A stretch of 64,000 bases of DNA. It comes from Rachicladosporium sp. CCFEE 5018. Taxonomy: Eukaryota; Ascomycota; Dothideomycetes; Cladosporiales; Cladosporiaceae. The stretch's first letter is position 1, and the number at the start of each line of letters is the position of its first letter. The notes below the pieces were generated by a model. The model was not told the origin of the DNA. It ran no database searches and saw only the letters and a program-made list of their open reading frames with translations. This document shows positions 1 to 10,292 of this stretch, piece after piece. The stretch lies in contig KZ111180.1 of NCBI GenBank assembly GCA_002077045.2, positions 69,477-133,476 on the forward strand. Direction: 5' to 3'. Made by a program: the position numbers and the translations under genes.

Positions 1-942
1 TTCCTCCCGCAAGAGGAGCAAGAGAAGCGTCGCGCGGCCGAGAAGAAAGCAAAATGGGCGATCAACATCAACGTCATCGCCAACATCATTCTCCTAACGG
101 CCAAGCTCGTCGCGGCGACGCAATCTGGCTCCCTCTCTCTCATTGCCTCCCTAGCAGACTCCGCGCTCGACCTGCTATGTACCCTGATTATTTACTCGAC
201 CAACAAAATCGTAGCCTGGCGCATTGGTGCTCTCCAGCGCAAATTCCCCGTCGGTCGCAAACGCCTCGAGCCGCTCGGTATAATGGTCTTCAGCATCATC
301 ATGGTCATCTCCTTCGCGCAAATCCTGCAAGAATCCGTCGAGAAAATCATACCGCTGGAAGGCAAAGCCGAAGAACTCCCATGGGCTGCCATCGGCGCGC
401 TACTCGGAACGATTGTACTGAAAGGCATAATCTGGTTCGGCTGCATACCGATCAAGACGACGCAAGTACAAGCTCTAGCGCAGGACTGCAGGACCGACGT
501 GATCTTCAACTCGCTCTCCCTGCTGTTCCCGTACATTGGCTTCAAAGCCAACGTCTGGTGGCTCGATCCCGCCGGCGCCGGCCTCCTCTCCCTCTTCATC
601 ATCTACGACTGGGGCCACACTGCCTTTGAGAACGTCACGCGCTTGTCTGGTCAAGCGGCGGACGAGGCGTTTTTGAAGAAGGCTATGTACCTCGCCTACC
701 GTTTCTCGCCTGTCGTTGAAGGCTTCAAGTCAGTCACGGCGTACCATGCTGGAGACGGCATCTGGGTGGAGTTCGATGTGCTGATGAAAGAGGACACGCA
801 GTTGAGGTACTCGCATGATGTGGCTGAGACGCTGCAGTACTGCGCTGAGGGTATGGATGAGGTGGATCGGGCGTTCGTGACTTGCGATTACAGCAGCAAG
901 GGACCTACGGGGCATGCGGTGGACGCGGAGAGGACGCATTGA
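1..942 (+). CDS. Cation diffusion facilitator (CDF) metal transporter, 5' partial
   Basis: The frame is open from base 1 to the TGA at 942, giving 313 residues whose N-terminus lies outside the window. The protein is a CDF transporter: hydrophobic segments in the first 210 residues, then a soluble C-terminal domain. The two metal-site motifs visible in this fragment are DxxxD type: DSALD near residues 53-57 in TM2 and DCRTD near 162-166 in TM5. In the CDF family zinc carriers usually have HxxxD, while DxxxD is typical of manganese/iron carriers, so Mn or Fe export or organelle loading is inferred. The Lys/Glu-rich stretch at residues 5-18 is probably the cytosolic region before TM1. Family is certain; metal and membrane are not. 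Confidence 0.9.
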   Translation, partial: FLPQEEQEKRRAAEKKAKWAININVIANIILLTAKLVAATQSGSLSLIASLADSALDLLCTLIIYSTNKIVAWRIGALQRKFPVGRKRLEPLGIMVFSIIMVISFAQILQESVEKIIPLEGKAEELPWAAIGALLGTIVLKGIIWFGCIPIKTTQVQALAQDCRTDVIFNSLSLLFPYIGFKANVWWLDPAGAGLLSLFIIYDWGHTAFENVTRLSGQAADEAFLKKAMYLAYRFSPVVEGFKSVTAYHAGDGIWVEFDVLMKEDTQLRYSHDVAETLQYCAEGMDEVDRAFVTCDYSSKGPTGHAVDAERTH

Positions 943-1511
943 AAGGACATATGGTGAAGACTGTACATTGGAAAGACTGTTGGACCAAGACAGGGAATGA
1001 TGTACGCTGGTGAGAAGGGTGTAGTGTGTAGCATGCTGCGGCGTCTAGAGCATATGTACAGGATAGCGTTTCAGCAGTATACATAAAGCAGATCTTCCCA
1101 GGCTTTTGAGCAACAAGATTCGCTTTCCGTGAGCCTGATCACAGCGTGGCGGCGCTGTGGCGGCACTGTAGGGTTAGGGATGCGCACTTTAACCACACCT
1201 TGGGGTTAAGTCACCGGTCCTACAAATGGTGACCACGGGCCAGAGAGCTGCTCTCATGAGGGGTTGTGTTGGCGAACTTTGTAGCGACTGCTTTGGTTGA
1301 ATTCTCACCGGTTTTCGGGGCTGCTCGCTCGGTATTGAGCCTACGAACGGAAAATGCATTAGTTATTCGTCGCCGAGATGAACGTCGGCCAACAAACCAC
1401 TCGGAACAACACCAGCACATTGCTACAGCATCATACCAACGCAACGACGCTTGTGAAAGTAGGCATGTATGAGAGAGCAGCGACATGTGATCACCTTCAT
1501 TCTCTAGCTGT
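943..1511. other. Intergenic, convergent CDF / ferric reductase
   Basis: No credible gene is seen. It holds a 40-bp telomere-like repeat at about 1168-1209 that recurs in inverse orientation near 61 kb (listed separately). Confidence 0.6.
1168..1209 (-). repeat. Short dispersed repeat, copy 1 (telomere-like motif)
   Basis: Read on the minus strand this stretch begins TTAACCCCAAG and ends CCCTAACCCT. It matches 61043-61082 (plus strand) at 34 of 40 positions without gaps. Both copies are intergenic. The CCCTAACCCT end resembles the TTAGGG telomere repeat, but only one to two units are present. Confidence 0.7.
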
Positions 1512-3457
1512 CTATTCTCGACTATCCCAATAGAAGTCCACCTCCTCACTTGTCCTAATCACCGCCACAGCAGCCCTCAGATCACTCCCCATGCTCTCAG
1601 GCCCACTACCCAGTATCTGCACATCGCCGCCTCTCGTTGCCGCCCGCTCTGTGAAGTCTTCAACCACCGCCTGCATGCTCGGGTGCTCGTCAGGCATGAA
1701 GTCTACACTGAATCGTGGCTGGTCAATAGCGAGCAAAGCCTGCAGCACCGCTCCGCTTGAAAGCTCAGACGCGGTCAACGACGATGACTGGCTGGAGGTC
1801 TTCTCACTATCGATCGCTCTGGACCTACCGCTCATGGGCTTGATATCACAGCACGGCGCAAGGTGCGCCGTGCTTTCGCGAGTGACAAAGATCTTGATGC
1901 GCAAGCTGATGTCGTCAGCGAGCATAGTTTTCAACTCAGCTACTTCGTTCGGCAGCCAAAGCAAGTCCTGAGCCCGTCGTATCACCCAGACAAAGTCAAC
2001 AACAGCCTGTGGAATGATCAACTGTCGGATCGCAGCGAAGGCGATGGGCAGCGTAAATGTGACGCCGGTACCACCTGCGACCAGCAGGACGGCGTGTCGT
2101 ACTTCGGAAAGCCGAGGCCGTATGGACCAGTCATGATCGTGTCTATAGTCCCCTTGCTCTGCGCTATCGTGGCAAGCTGACGCGTCTGGCCCTTACGGGC
2201 ACGAAGTAAGTAGGTGTGATGCTGCACGTTGCTCCGAGGATCTGGCAGAGAGGCAGTCGTGAAAGGGTGCGAAGACCAGATGCTCAAGGCTGGAAAGCAA
2301 AGAAAGAAGTGCTGGCCCGGCTGCCATGCCTCCTTGTGCTCGAAGTCGAAGTCGATGCGTGCAACGATATCGTCGCCCTCGCCGATCATCCTCACTTCGG
2401 CATTCGCCGGACGGAAACCGAGACTGCCACCCTTGACGACTCCCGTGTGTAGCGCTAGTAATCTCAACATCCTCACGCCTTGATCGATGAAGATCAGAGG
2501 CAGACTCGGGATCATCCAGCACGCAAGCTTTGCCCAATGTCCCCAGCAGGCGGCAATGTACAAGATGGCAATGATCCAGTGAGTCCACTTGAAGAACTCA
2601 TAGCCAGTCCGCTTGATCGCCCATTGCGTACTGAAGACGGTGAGGAAGGTGATAAATAGCATGGCCATGCAGCCCCAGACGGCGTACTGCTGCTTGAGGA
2701 AGTCGGTGTAGACCTTGGGCTGGGGCTGGTAAAGCCAGGTCTCGACAAGTGTCCATCCGAGGGTGTGCAGAAAGGATTGTGCGAAAATGATGCGGCCGAG
2801 CCACTTGTGCAGGAATGAAAAGTGCTGGTAAGGTATTCCGGTTACGAGGCTCAATATACTTTCCCGTTGCGCGAGAAGAACGGTAAGCGGAGTGAGCGCG
2901 TATGCCAGGGCGCCGACACGGTCAGCGAAACCTCCAATGCCAGTGCGCGTATTGTACACATTTGTGTAGCCCTTTACTGGAGTGACCCATGTTTTGTAGA
3001 CGATGCTGACCAGCGAGAAGATCAGTAGATAGCCAGACAAGCACGCGAGTAGGGCAGCTTGAAGTCTCGGTACTCGCCCAAACCAGCTGCGCAGCGGCGC
3101 ATCGGCGAGCAGCAATCGTCGCTTGCCTGCTTGGACATTGTTGCACACCCAGTCAATCATCCCGCCTACTCTCTGCGCTGGTCCACCCATTCGCCATCCT
3201 CGGATCGTAAGCCATAGAGTTAGCATGCCGAGTATGACACCCCACATGATGAAGGTGTACACCATGGAAACATCATGCATCCAGTACACAGCATCGAGAT
3301 ATTCGCAGGAGCTCGTGCATGGAAGGACCCGATCCGGGTAACCCCAGTGCTTGACGAGCGTGGCGTTCGCTGCATTGTGATCCTGAATGTGACGGGCCTG
3401 TAAGGCGTTTGCCATGATCCTGCCGCAGAGCGTGTGGGCAGCGAGGTGGTCCTCCAC
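1512..3457 (-). CDS. Ferric reductase-like transmembrane protein, frameshifted
   Basis: FRE/NOX-family metalloreductase that would pass electrons from NADPH through FAD and two hemes to extracellular ferric or cupric ions. From the ATG at 3457 the frame gives several membrane spans, two HX13H bis-heme pairs (in the spans around FLHKWLGR and KWTHWII) and the FAD motif HPFTTAS. The NADPH-binding glycine motif (GGTGVT) and the C-terminal domain ending at 1512 lie in a different frame. The frame changes at about 2088-2098, between ...FPKYDT and AVLLVAGGTGVT; one extra base would join them. No intron fits because the family alignment is continuous across the point. The gene is therefore either a recent pseudogene that makes a reductase without its NADPH site, or carries a one-base assembly error. 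Start: first ATG of the long frame. Confidence 0.85.
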
Positions 3458-4021
3458 GGAGGTCTAGGGCGTGCCTCTAACTTTGAAGAGTGTACTGGTA
3501 TTGAGTGCTGCTGTTGAAGTTCTTCGCCGAGAACTGATTAGTATATTTTGGTCGTCGTGACGAAAGACCCGTCGTTCTCGATTTCACACTGTCGCAGCAG
3601 CACCGCGCTTCACTACCGCAATCGTACTAAAAGTAGCAGATTTTGCTCGCGATACAATTGGAGAAGCGTCAGGATGTTTGTATGGCAGATGGTCTTTGCA
3701 GTGGATCCAGCCAAGCCTAAACTTGCTCAAAAGGCCCCTACCAAGCGTTTTACTCACCCGAACGTTGCAGCTGCCGAAATGTACTAGACGGAAGTCTAGC
3801 AAGGTGGTAACCTTTACCACTCACGATCGCCTGCACTGTTGCATGCATCTCGGTTGTAGTAAAAGTCTTCTTGGCGATGTTGAGGGCATTTCGGGGTATT
3901 GCCATTCGCGACTCCAGGCTCGGGAGGGCGCTGTCATTCTGCGCGTCGTCACATTCGGCACCTTATATCGCTCGAGTGATGACTTCGGATCAGAGATGGG
4001 CTCACTGCGTGGCATGCTTAC
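3458..4021. other. Intergenic between two minus-strand genes
   Basis: Promoter side of the reductase and 3' side of CDC123. Short ORFs here look like chance. Nothing else recognised. Confidence 0.5.
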
Positions 4022-5329
4022 TCAATCGTTGTCACTGCCATCTGCCAGCTCTGCCTCATCTTGTTTACGCTTGTCGAGTAGCTGCTGCCAATCGCGCGCA
4101 AACTCGCGCAGGCCTTCTCCACTCTGACTCGCGTCCACAACATCCTTGGGTAGCTTATGCGCGCTGTACTGCGGTGTGCTGAAGCTGTATGCCTCTGGAT
4201 CGCTCTCTCTGACTAGTCGGAATTCGGGCAGCCACAGCTCGTCGTCGACGTCAGAGTCCGAGTCGGAACTTGCGTCTAGTATATCTTGTATCCTCTTCGT
4301 CTCGTTATGTCGATCTTCGTCATTGATTCCATTCGTTGTAGCATTGCTCGACTCGTGTGCTTGCCCAGCAGGCCGGAAAGGCACCCTGATAGTCATCTCA
4401 GGCCACTCAAATTCCTCTTCCCTCTCCGGTGGCTCCTCGAGCTGCAACAGTTCCAGCCAACTGAACAATAGCGGATCCGTTCTTGGCGCCCATGGATTCA
4501 CATCGATCAGCCAGACTCGCTCGTGCGGAGGTGGTACGTAGACATCGAAGACAAAATTCGCGTCGTCGAAAGTATCCCGTAGCCGCACATCGAAGAACTC
4601 CTGGATTTTCGATCGTAGGTGGTCCTGCATGTCGAATAGGAAGTCGAAGTGGTTCAGATCGCGTTGACAGAGCGCAATCAGTTTGCGATTTCGAACGAAG
4701 CACCGAAATTCGAGGGACGGGTGGAGATCGAAGGACTTCCTGAGGACCAGGTGAAAGGGTATCGTATCCTGTGTTAACTCGGTCTTTGCCTCCACGCCCT
4801 CTTCCTCAGTATCGTCATAAGCGTGCTCCAGGTCGTGCGTGATGAAGTCGGAGGATTTGAGAAGGAGATACACATCGTTTGCTGTCCGGCAATCCATGCT
4901 ATTCGCGTTCATCCATGTTGCGTCCTTGGGTGCTGACCAGTTGAGCTTCGGGGTGGCCTTCCCGCCCAGACTTGCGATCGTGTCGTTGATCGATTTGTGC
5001 ACTGGTCGCCAGTCTGCGGCAACATTCTCGACCTCCTCATCGTCCTGATCATCTGATGCTGTATAGACTCCACTGTCATCTGACCACTCCACTTCGCCAT
5101 CATTCTCGTCGTCAGGGAGTACGATCCCGTCTGCGCGCAGATACTCGACAAAGGGCTGTGTGAGAGGGATGAGCCGTGCCTTTGGGGAGATCGTGCGGTA
5201 TTTCGGCCACCAGGAATGGTATGAGCAATGTAGTATATGCGCTTTGGTGATGGGTCCGAAAGGCAGCGAGCTTGGGACGCGATCTGGCGATGACTCTCGC
5301 GACATGTCTTCTTCTATGAGTGCTGGCAT
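4022..5329 (-). CDS. CDC123: Cdc123 (D123) family eIF2 assembly factor
   Basis: Single-exon gene of 435 residues, close to the fungal Cdc123 length. Cdc123 is an ATP-grasp-like protein that joins eIF2-gamma to eIF2-alpha and so controls start of translation in the cytosol. Family landmarks are the N-terminal cysteine/tryptophan segment HCSYHSWWPKYR, the central FHLVLRKSF and FRCFVRNRKLIAL strands, and the C-terminal VFDVYV...VWLIDVNPWAPRTDPLLFSW block that carries metal/ATP ligands. Acidic low-complexity inserts (DDEND..., DDQDDEE, and the SDSDSD tract) are usual in fungal members. The reading frame is intact. Start chosen at MPALIEEDMSRES; the second ATG eight codons in is an alternative. 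Confidence 0.93.
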   Translation of the reverse strand: MPALIEEDMSRESSPDRVPSSLPFGPITKAHILHCSYHSWWPKYRTISPKARLIPLTQPFVEYLRADGIVLPDDENDGEVEWSDDSGVYTASDDQDDEEVENVAADWRPVHKSINDTIASLGGKATPKLNWSAPKDATWMNANSMDCRTANDVYLLLKSSDFITHDLEHAYDDTEEEGVEAKTELTQDTIPFHLVLRKSFDLHPSLEFRCFVRNRKLIALCQRDLNHFDFLFDMQDHLRSKIQEFFDVRLRDTFDDANFVFDVYVPPPHERVWLIDVNPWAPRTDPLLFSWLELLQLEEPPEREEEFEWPEMTIRVPFRPAGQAHESSNATTNGINDEDRHNETKRIQDILDASSDSDSDVDDELWLPEFRLVRESDPEAYSFSTPQYSAHKLPKDVVDASQSGEGLREFARDWQQLLDKRKQDEAELADGSDND

Positions 5330-5910
5330 CTTTACGGATGCTTAGACGAAATGGAAAGTCGAGACATCTAATATAACACAGTTTTGGGTCGTGACTCTAC
5401 AGTGACGGCAGGTACGCGGGAAGCTTCCGCATTGGAGAGTAGCATGAAAGGACATATTCACCGGCAATGACAGCATAGTCCTCGTGCTTCTCACAAAATC
5501 CTGGATGCCTTCATATGCTATTATAAACTGAGCTGCGAGTGTGGGTTATGGCCACTGGCATGACCCTGAGAAGACATGTTCAGTTCACCTTTCGAAACAA
5601 TCGATAGCGCTCTCACGATGGCTTAGTTGTCACATTCGCTTTCGCAGCTGCAAGCATAGCAGCACACGCGAGGTGTCCCAGACAGTGAGAAAGATAGGTC
5701 TAGAAGTAAGCGAGTGTCTGTACAACCGATCAACGAATGTCGAGGACCACGCTTTCTGTACCTGCCTCAGCTTAAGTCTAGAAGCGCCGCATCACCTCTC
5801 TCCTCCAACCCGTCTATTCCTTTCCTTTTATACCCTTCATCCGCACCCTTCCCCTGATCAAGCGTGACTGATCAAGCGTGACTGATCAAGCGTGACATTG
5901 GTCACCACAT
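5330..5910. other. Intergenic between CDC123 and the permease
   Basis: Pyrimidine-rich near 5790-5855, followed by a threefold 14-bp repeat at 5855-5896. No gene seen. Confidence 0.5.
5855..5896. repeat. 14-bp tandem repeat, three perfect units
   Basis: Three head-to-tail copies of tgatcaagcgtgac lie 14 bp beyond the permease stop codon, in its 3' UTR. Each unit contains the palindrome TGATCA. Confidence 0.95.
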
Positions 5911-8063
5911 CTACTCTCGCTGGTATTCCTGGTCAAGCATGTGCACCTTTCCAAGGCGACCCTGCGGCAACCACGCCTCGGCCGGAGTGAACCACCAAGT
6001 CGCAACACCCATGACCGTCGTAAACGCAAAGATGACGGGCGAGTAATTGAAGCCAGCACCAGTGACCGGGAAGTATAGGGGCGAGAACAGCACGCAAGCC
6101 AAGTACAAGTTCCAGACGAACGTGATGAAAGTCAGTGGCCGAGACCACTTGCCCAGAGACCATGAAGCATGCTTGAAGTCATGTGGCGTGATGAATGTGC
6201 GACCAAATGCGATGAGCGCGTATGCCGTGATTGTTGGCACGCCGGCTGCAGAGACCAGGGAAGCGAACGCTACTGGCGACGCAAGGATGGTACAGAGTAG
6301 AAGCGCAGCAACAGCATGCATGACGATGACCGCATTCCTGGGCTCCTTGTTGGCAGAGACCTTCGAGATCCATCCACTGAACGGCAGCACACCATCACGT
6401 GCAACAGCCCAGATTAGGCGAGAGCTTGCAACGCCGGCGATTGTAATGTTGAAGAAGAGGCCGAGGATGCATACCACGTTCATGACAACGTGAGCTCGAG
6501 GGCCGAGAGCGAGTGCATAGATGTCGACGAATGGCTGCGGAGACACAAAGCTGTACAGCGTGTCGAGGTCAGGCAGACAAAACAGGAACATGATGACCAA
6601 CGGGAAGCCAATGACCGCCGATGCGACAGCGGACCAGAAGATACCGCGAGCAGCGGTCTTGCTTGCATTGACGGTCTCTTCAGAGATATGACCAGATGCT
6701 TCGAAGCCGACCAGAACACCTGCGGTGACGTAGTAGCTCAACATCCAATTCCACACAGGCGGCGCGCCAGTCTCGTTGTACGTCTGCGTGAAGACAAACT
6801 TGGCATCCTGGAAGCCGTAGGTCTTGGACGCTCCGATTGGCAGCCAGATCATGTTTAGCGCAAAGTCCAGCAAAATGATGTAAGTAGCAGCTCGGAAGAT
6901 GTAGCTGTAGGTCTTCGGGTTCAGGTAATTCATGCCCACTCCGATGAACAAGATGAATTCCGAGACGATCCACTGTACCGCACGAAATTTGATGTCGTTC
7001 ACATCGGTCGAGAAGTCCAAGCCGAAGACTTGTATCTCGGAGAGCAGGAAGTTCGCAGCGGCCTGGCAAACGCTGGCGACGAAGGTCGTCCAGGCGGTGG
7101 TACTCCACCACGCAACGACAAAGCCGAAAAGCCTTCCGTATTTCTTGCCACCGGATTCAGCTGCCCAGAAGTAGATGGAGCCGGCCGCCGGTAGAGCTGA
7201 GCAGATCTCGGCGAGCACTGCCGCAGTGATGAAGACGAAAATGCAGGTGACGATATAGCTCGACCTGGTAATTATCAGTCAGCATGATGGAGTCTGCTGA
7301 CCGTCCACACTCCCTACTGACCAGTATGCCGCGGGTCCTCCAGCGCCAACACCAATCGTGAAGGTGGCTCTTATGCCGCCGACAGAGTACAACGCCGCTG
7401 TTACAAGTCAGCCCATACGCTCATAATGACGGACAGCTCCCGCGCGTCATTACCAAAGCTTGCAGCGAAGCTCTCGAAGAATTTCCACTGCCGGTGCAGC
7501 GACTGATCACGCATTAGTATATGCACTGATCTTAGCAAGAACGACTATCACGTACCTGCTTATACCCAAGTGCATTCTTCCAACCGTCAGTACTCACAAC
7601 GCACACAAGGGAAGAGAAAGGGGGTAGGAGCATCGCTCGATAATAGTCATAGCAACTCCTTCCGCGCATACTAATGCGATCAAGTTGAACAGCGGTCTGA
7701 TCTCAGGCGTTCGCCAGACACCCGCCTTCCTTGCCTCTGCCATCGAGCTTCACCCAGCAATCACTGAATGAAGCTCAACAGCAGGGTCGTAAGGAAGGTC
7801 AAATGCCAGCTAACAGCCACCCGCGTGCCATGACAATGTATACTTGATGCCTCATGAGATTACTCACTGGTATGCGACGGCCGGGTTCATTGCGTTACTC
7901 AGATCGGGTTGATGGGCTAGCCTTGTGGCCTTACCAGGTAGCGCTCATCGCTGTCCATGCTGGCGGTTTCGGCGAAGTCGGATTGCAGCGGGTTCTGGGC
8001 TTTGATGGCGTCGTTGCTAGCGGGCGAGTCGACCGATGTGCGGTCGGCGGTTTTGGAAGGCAT
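5911..8063 (-). CDS. APC-superfamily amino acid / GABA permease
   Basis: Twelve-span fungal amino-acid/choline/GABA permease, inferred plasma-membrane uptake of an amino acid or related amine. I assemble five exons: 7935-8063, 7556-7576, 7454-7502, 7322-7397 and 5911-7264, all with GT-AG borders, giving 542 residues. The joined N-terminus reads ...DSDERYL / NALGYKQ / SLHRQWKFFESFAASF, then a GGxRxTF-type TM1 turn and GAGGPAAYW, matching the order expected of the family. The APC signature EICSALPAAGSIYFWAA follows in TM2-3. The second exon has only 21 nt and the first intron is 358 nt, long for this genome. Start: the ATG of MPSKTADRTS; an upstream in-frame ATG exists. Substrate cannot be read from sequence. 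Confidence 0.88.
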
Positions 8064-8499
8064 GATGAAGAAGTGTACGGGATTGAGTGCGACTGTCAAA
8101 CGATGCCGCGATTGTTGCAATGGGTTGATAAAGGGAAATGAATGTCGGCAGAAGAAAGCTCGCGACTTCAACCATATTTCCTTAGCCCCGCGGTAGCCGC
8201 AAAAAGTATGTCATCGCTTAATCATTAGCTCGAGCATTGCCCATCCGCGCCGTCATCGGCCTGCATGAGAGATTGTTCCCATGCTGTGAATTGCTGATGA
8301 AGACGATCCATCGATGTAGATAATGACTTTGGCGATGCTCAATAGAATGTACCCGAATCTCCGACAGTAAGTCGGTCAAGGCAAGCGCGAGCCACTCAAT
8401 TATATACTAGCTACATTGAAGTATGAACACAACCGACCGCAATGCACCAGACACATCCTCCCTTTGCGTGCCGTCACGCGCATTGATCGAATCAGACAA
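8064..8499. other. Intergenic between permease and protease
   Basis: 5' region of the permease and 3' region of the metalloprotease. No feature seen. Confidence 0.5.
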
Positions 8500-9462
8500 C
8501 TACTGCCCCTGCCTATACTGTGTCCACAACGTCCCAATCCTCGCCACCTGCCCTGGCGTGAAGTTCGTGTAGCAAGCATCAGTCGAGTAATCCATATAGT
8601 TATGGATCGGATCGACCCCAGTCGTACTCGGGCACGAGTCCTTCGCCGGCTTACTCGGACATCCCTGCGTGCTGACACTCTCGAAAGGCGTGTCAGCAAT
8701 GAGATCGCCATCGCCAGTACAAGCGTAGCCTTCGAATGTGTGCAGCAGACCGAGCCAGTGGCCCGTCTCGTGAATGGCAGTGCCGCCTTTGTTGTAGCCG
8801 CCGATGTTGCCACCGGGCATTGTGCCGGCGGCAAGGTTGCAGCCGTCAGAGATGTACATCGAGGGATCTGCGCCTACAGGGACCTGGTTGGGAAGGGTGC
8901 AGGTGCCGAGAATACCGCCCGTGAGGTCGGAGTGGAAGTAGAGGTTCAGGTCTGCGTAGGTGCCTTTTCGCAGGGCTTGCTTCAGGGCATTCATGTCGGC
9001 GCCATCGGCTACGGCCCAGGCATCGTTTGTGGTAAAGTCTGTGCCGGCCAGGGTGAAGGTCACGCCGATTGGGCTGTATGCGGCGTTCAGTGCTGTGAGC
9101 TGGTCGTTGGCCATTTGCTGTGTGATCGTTGCAGCCTTGGCTGTAGTTGTGATGACATGGAAGTAGGCTTTGACGGCAATCGGCGTTTGCACTTGCTTCT
9201 TCGTGAGTGCTGTAGCTGCTCTGGCTCCGTGTGCTGATGCGAGCTGCTTGTTGTGTAGTCTCTGAATCCCCGCCTTGAAGTGGCTCGTGGCGTTCTTGAG
9301 TGTGACATCGCAGTCAAAGTGCTGGTATGTCTTGTTCGTCGCCGGATCGACGAAATGCGTTCCGTTGATGTACTTGACGAAGTCGGCAGGACTAGGAGTC
9401 GCGATCAGCTGTTTCGCCGTCGCCAGTGCTGCAAAAGCGGCAAGAGTGAGAAAGTGTCGCAT
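8500..9462 (-). CDS. Secreted M43 (pappalysin-type) zinc metalloprotease
   Basis: Intact 320-residue single-exon protein. An N-terminal signal peptide (MRHFLTLAAFAALATA) is followed by a propeptide-like region and the catalytic domain. The zinc site HETGHWLGLLH (His231, Glu232, His235, His241) is the extended HExxHxxGxxH metzincin motif, and NYMDYS downstream is the Met-turn. Cysteines around GTCTLP, DGCN, YACTGDGD, QGCP, DSCP and DACY fit the disulfides of fungal M43B secreted proteases. It would cleave extracellular protein for nutrition or host interaction. No inhibitor or partner gene lies nearby. The start is set by the signal peptide. Confidence 0.93.
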   Translation of the reverse strand: MRHFLTLAAFAALATAKQLIATPSPADFVKYINGTHFVDPATNKTYQHFDCDVTLKNATSHFKAGIQRLHNKQLASAHGARAATALTKKQVQTPIAVKAYFHVITTTAKAATITQQMANDQLTALNAAYSPIGVTFTLAGTDFTTNDAWAVADGADMNALKQALRKGTYADLNLYFHSDLTGGILGTCTLPNQVPVGADPSMYISDGCNLAAGTMPGGNIGGYNKGGTAIHETGHWLGLLHTFEGYACTGDGDLIADTPFESVSTQGCPSKPAKDSCPSTTGVDPIHNYMDYSTDACYTNFTPGQVARIGTLWTQYRQGQ

Positions 9463-10292
9463 CTTGACTGTGGAGGTCTAGACGTCCGCAGACTCGAGGG
9501 ACTCGCGTGGACAAGTCTCAGATCCCTGCACCTGTCAAGTGTTATGGACCGCTCCGTGGAATGCAGTTTCAGATTCCACGTGTCAGTGACAGCTGAGGAA
9601 TGCTCCTGAACCTGCGCGATCCTTTATCGCTGGTAAGTTTCGAGCGAGTAGCTGGTAAATTGCACACTATCGTGGTTCGGAGTACGTGGTGTCGCTGTGG
9701 CAATGCTTGGCGGACTGCCAGCCGGTGTCAACACTATATATTATTGAAGTTCGGAGAGACGAGTCCGACCCAGTGATATGGCTGTTGGCACAAAGATCGT
9801 CGATCGACGTTTGCGTCCGCGTAGCTGGGTATTGGACAAGCATCGGTGGGTCAGTGAACAAAGGTAATGAAACTTCTCCGACATCTGGGCAGGATTAGCC
9901 GTTGAGTCTGGAACGCTTCCATTAGCTGCTTGTCGTCAGCTAGCGGTCGAGAACGAGAAGTCGACACTCAGGGGCCACATCGACGATGCGCAATCTCGCT
10001 CAGTGGAATATGCGCCGGATGTGCAAGCAAGTGGACATGCCAATGCTGACACAGTGCGCTGTTATCACTGCTGTCTCCGATGAGTATAGGAGAGCATTGG
10101 GCAGAGGTTGGATAGAGAAAGCATATCATGTACGACATACGTACTCGGACACCTGGCCGGACGCTCGATCATCCATCCAGAACGCCACTGTACCTTTGCT
10201 CGAATGAGCAAGATCCCCGAACGCCAAACAAATCGCCTTTCAGGTCGGAACAACAGCGATACAGTGAGGCTGAGACATGATAATGTCGCCGC
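9463..10292. other. Intergenic, protease promoter side
   Basis: About 830 bp with only short overlapping chance ORFs. No RNA gene or repeat recognised. Confidence 0.5.

Noticed and set aside
7590..7745. Small minus-strand ORF (MAEARKAGVWRTPEIR...) inside the first permease intron
   Set aside because: 49 codons, no recognised feature, and the permease exons on both sides join well without it.
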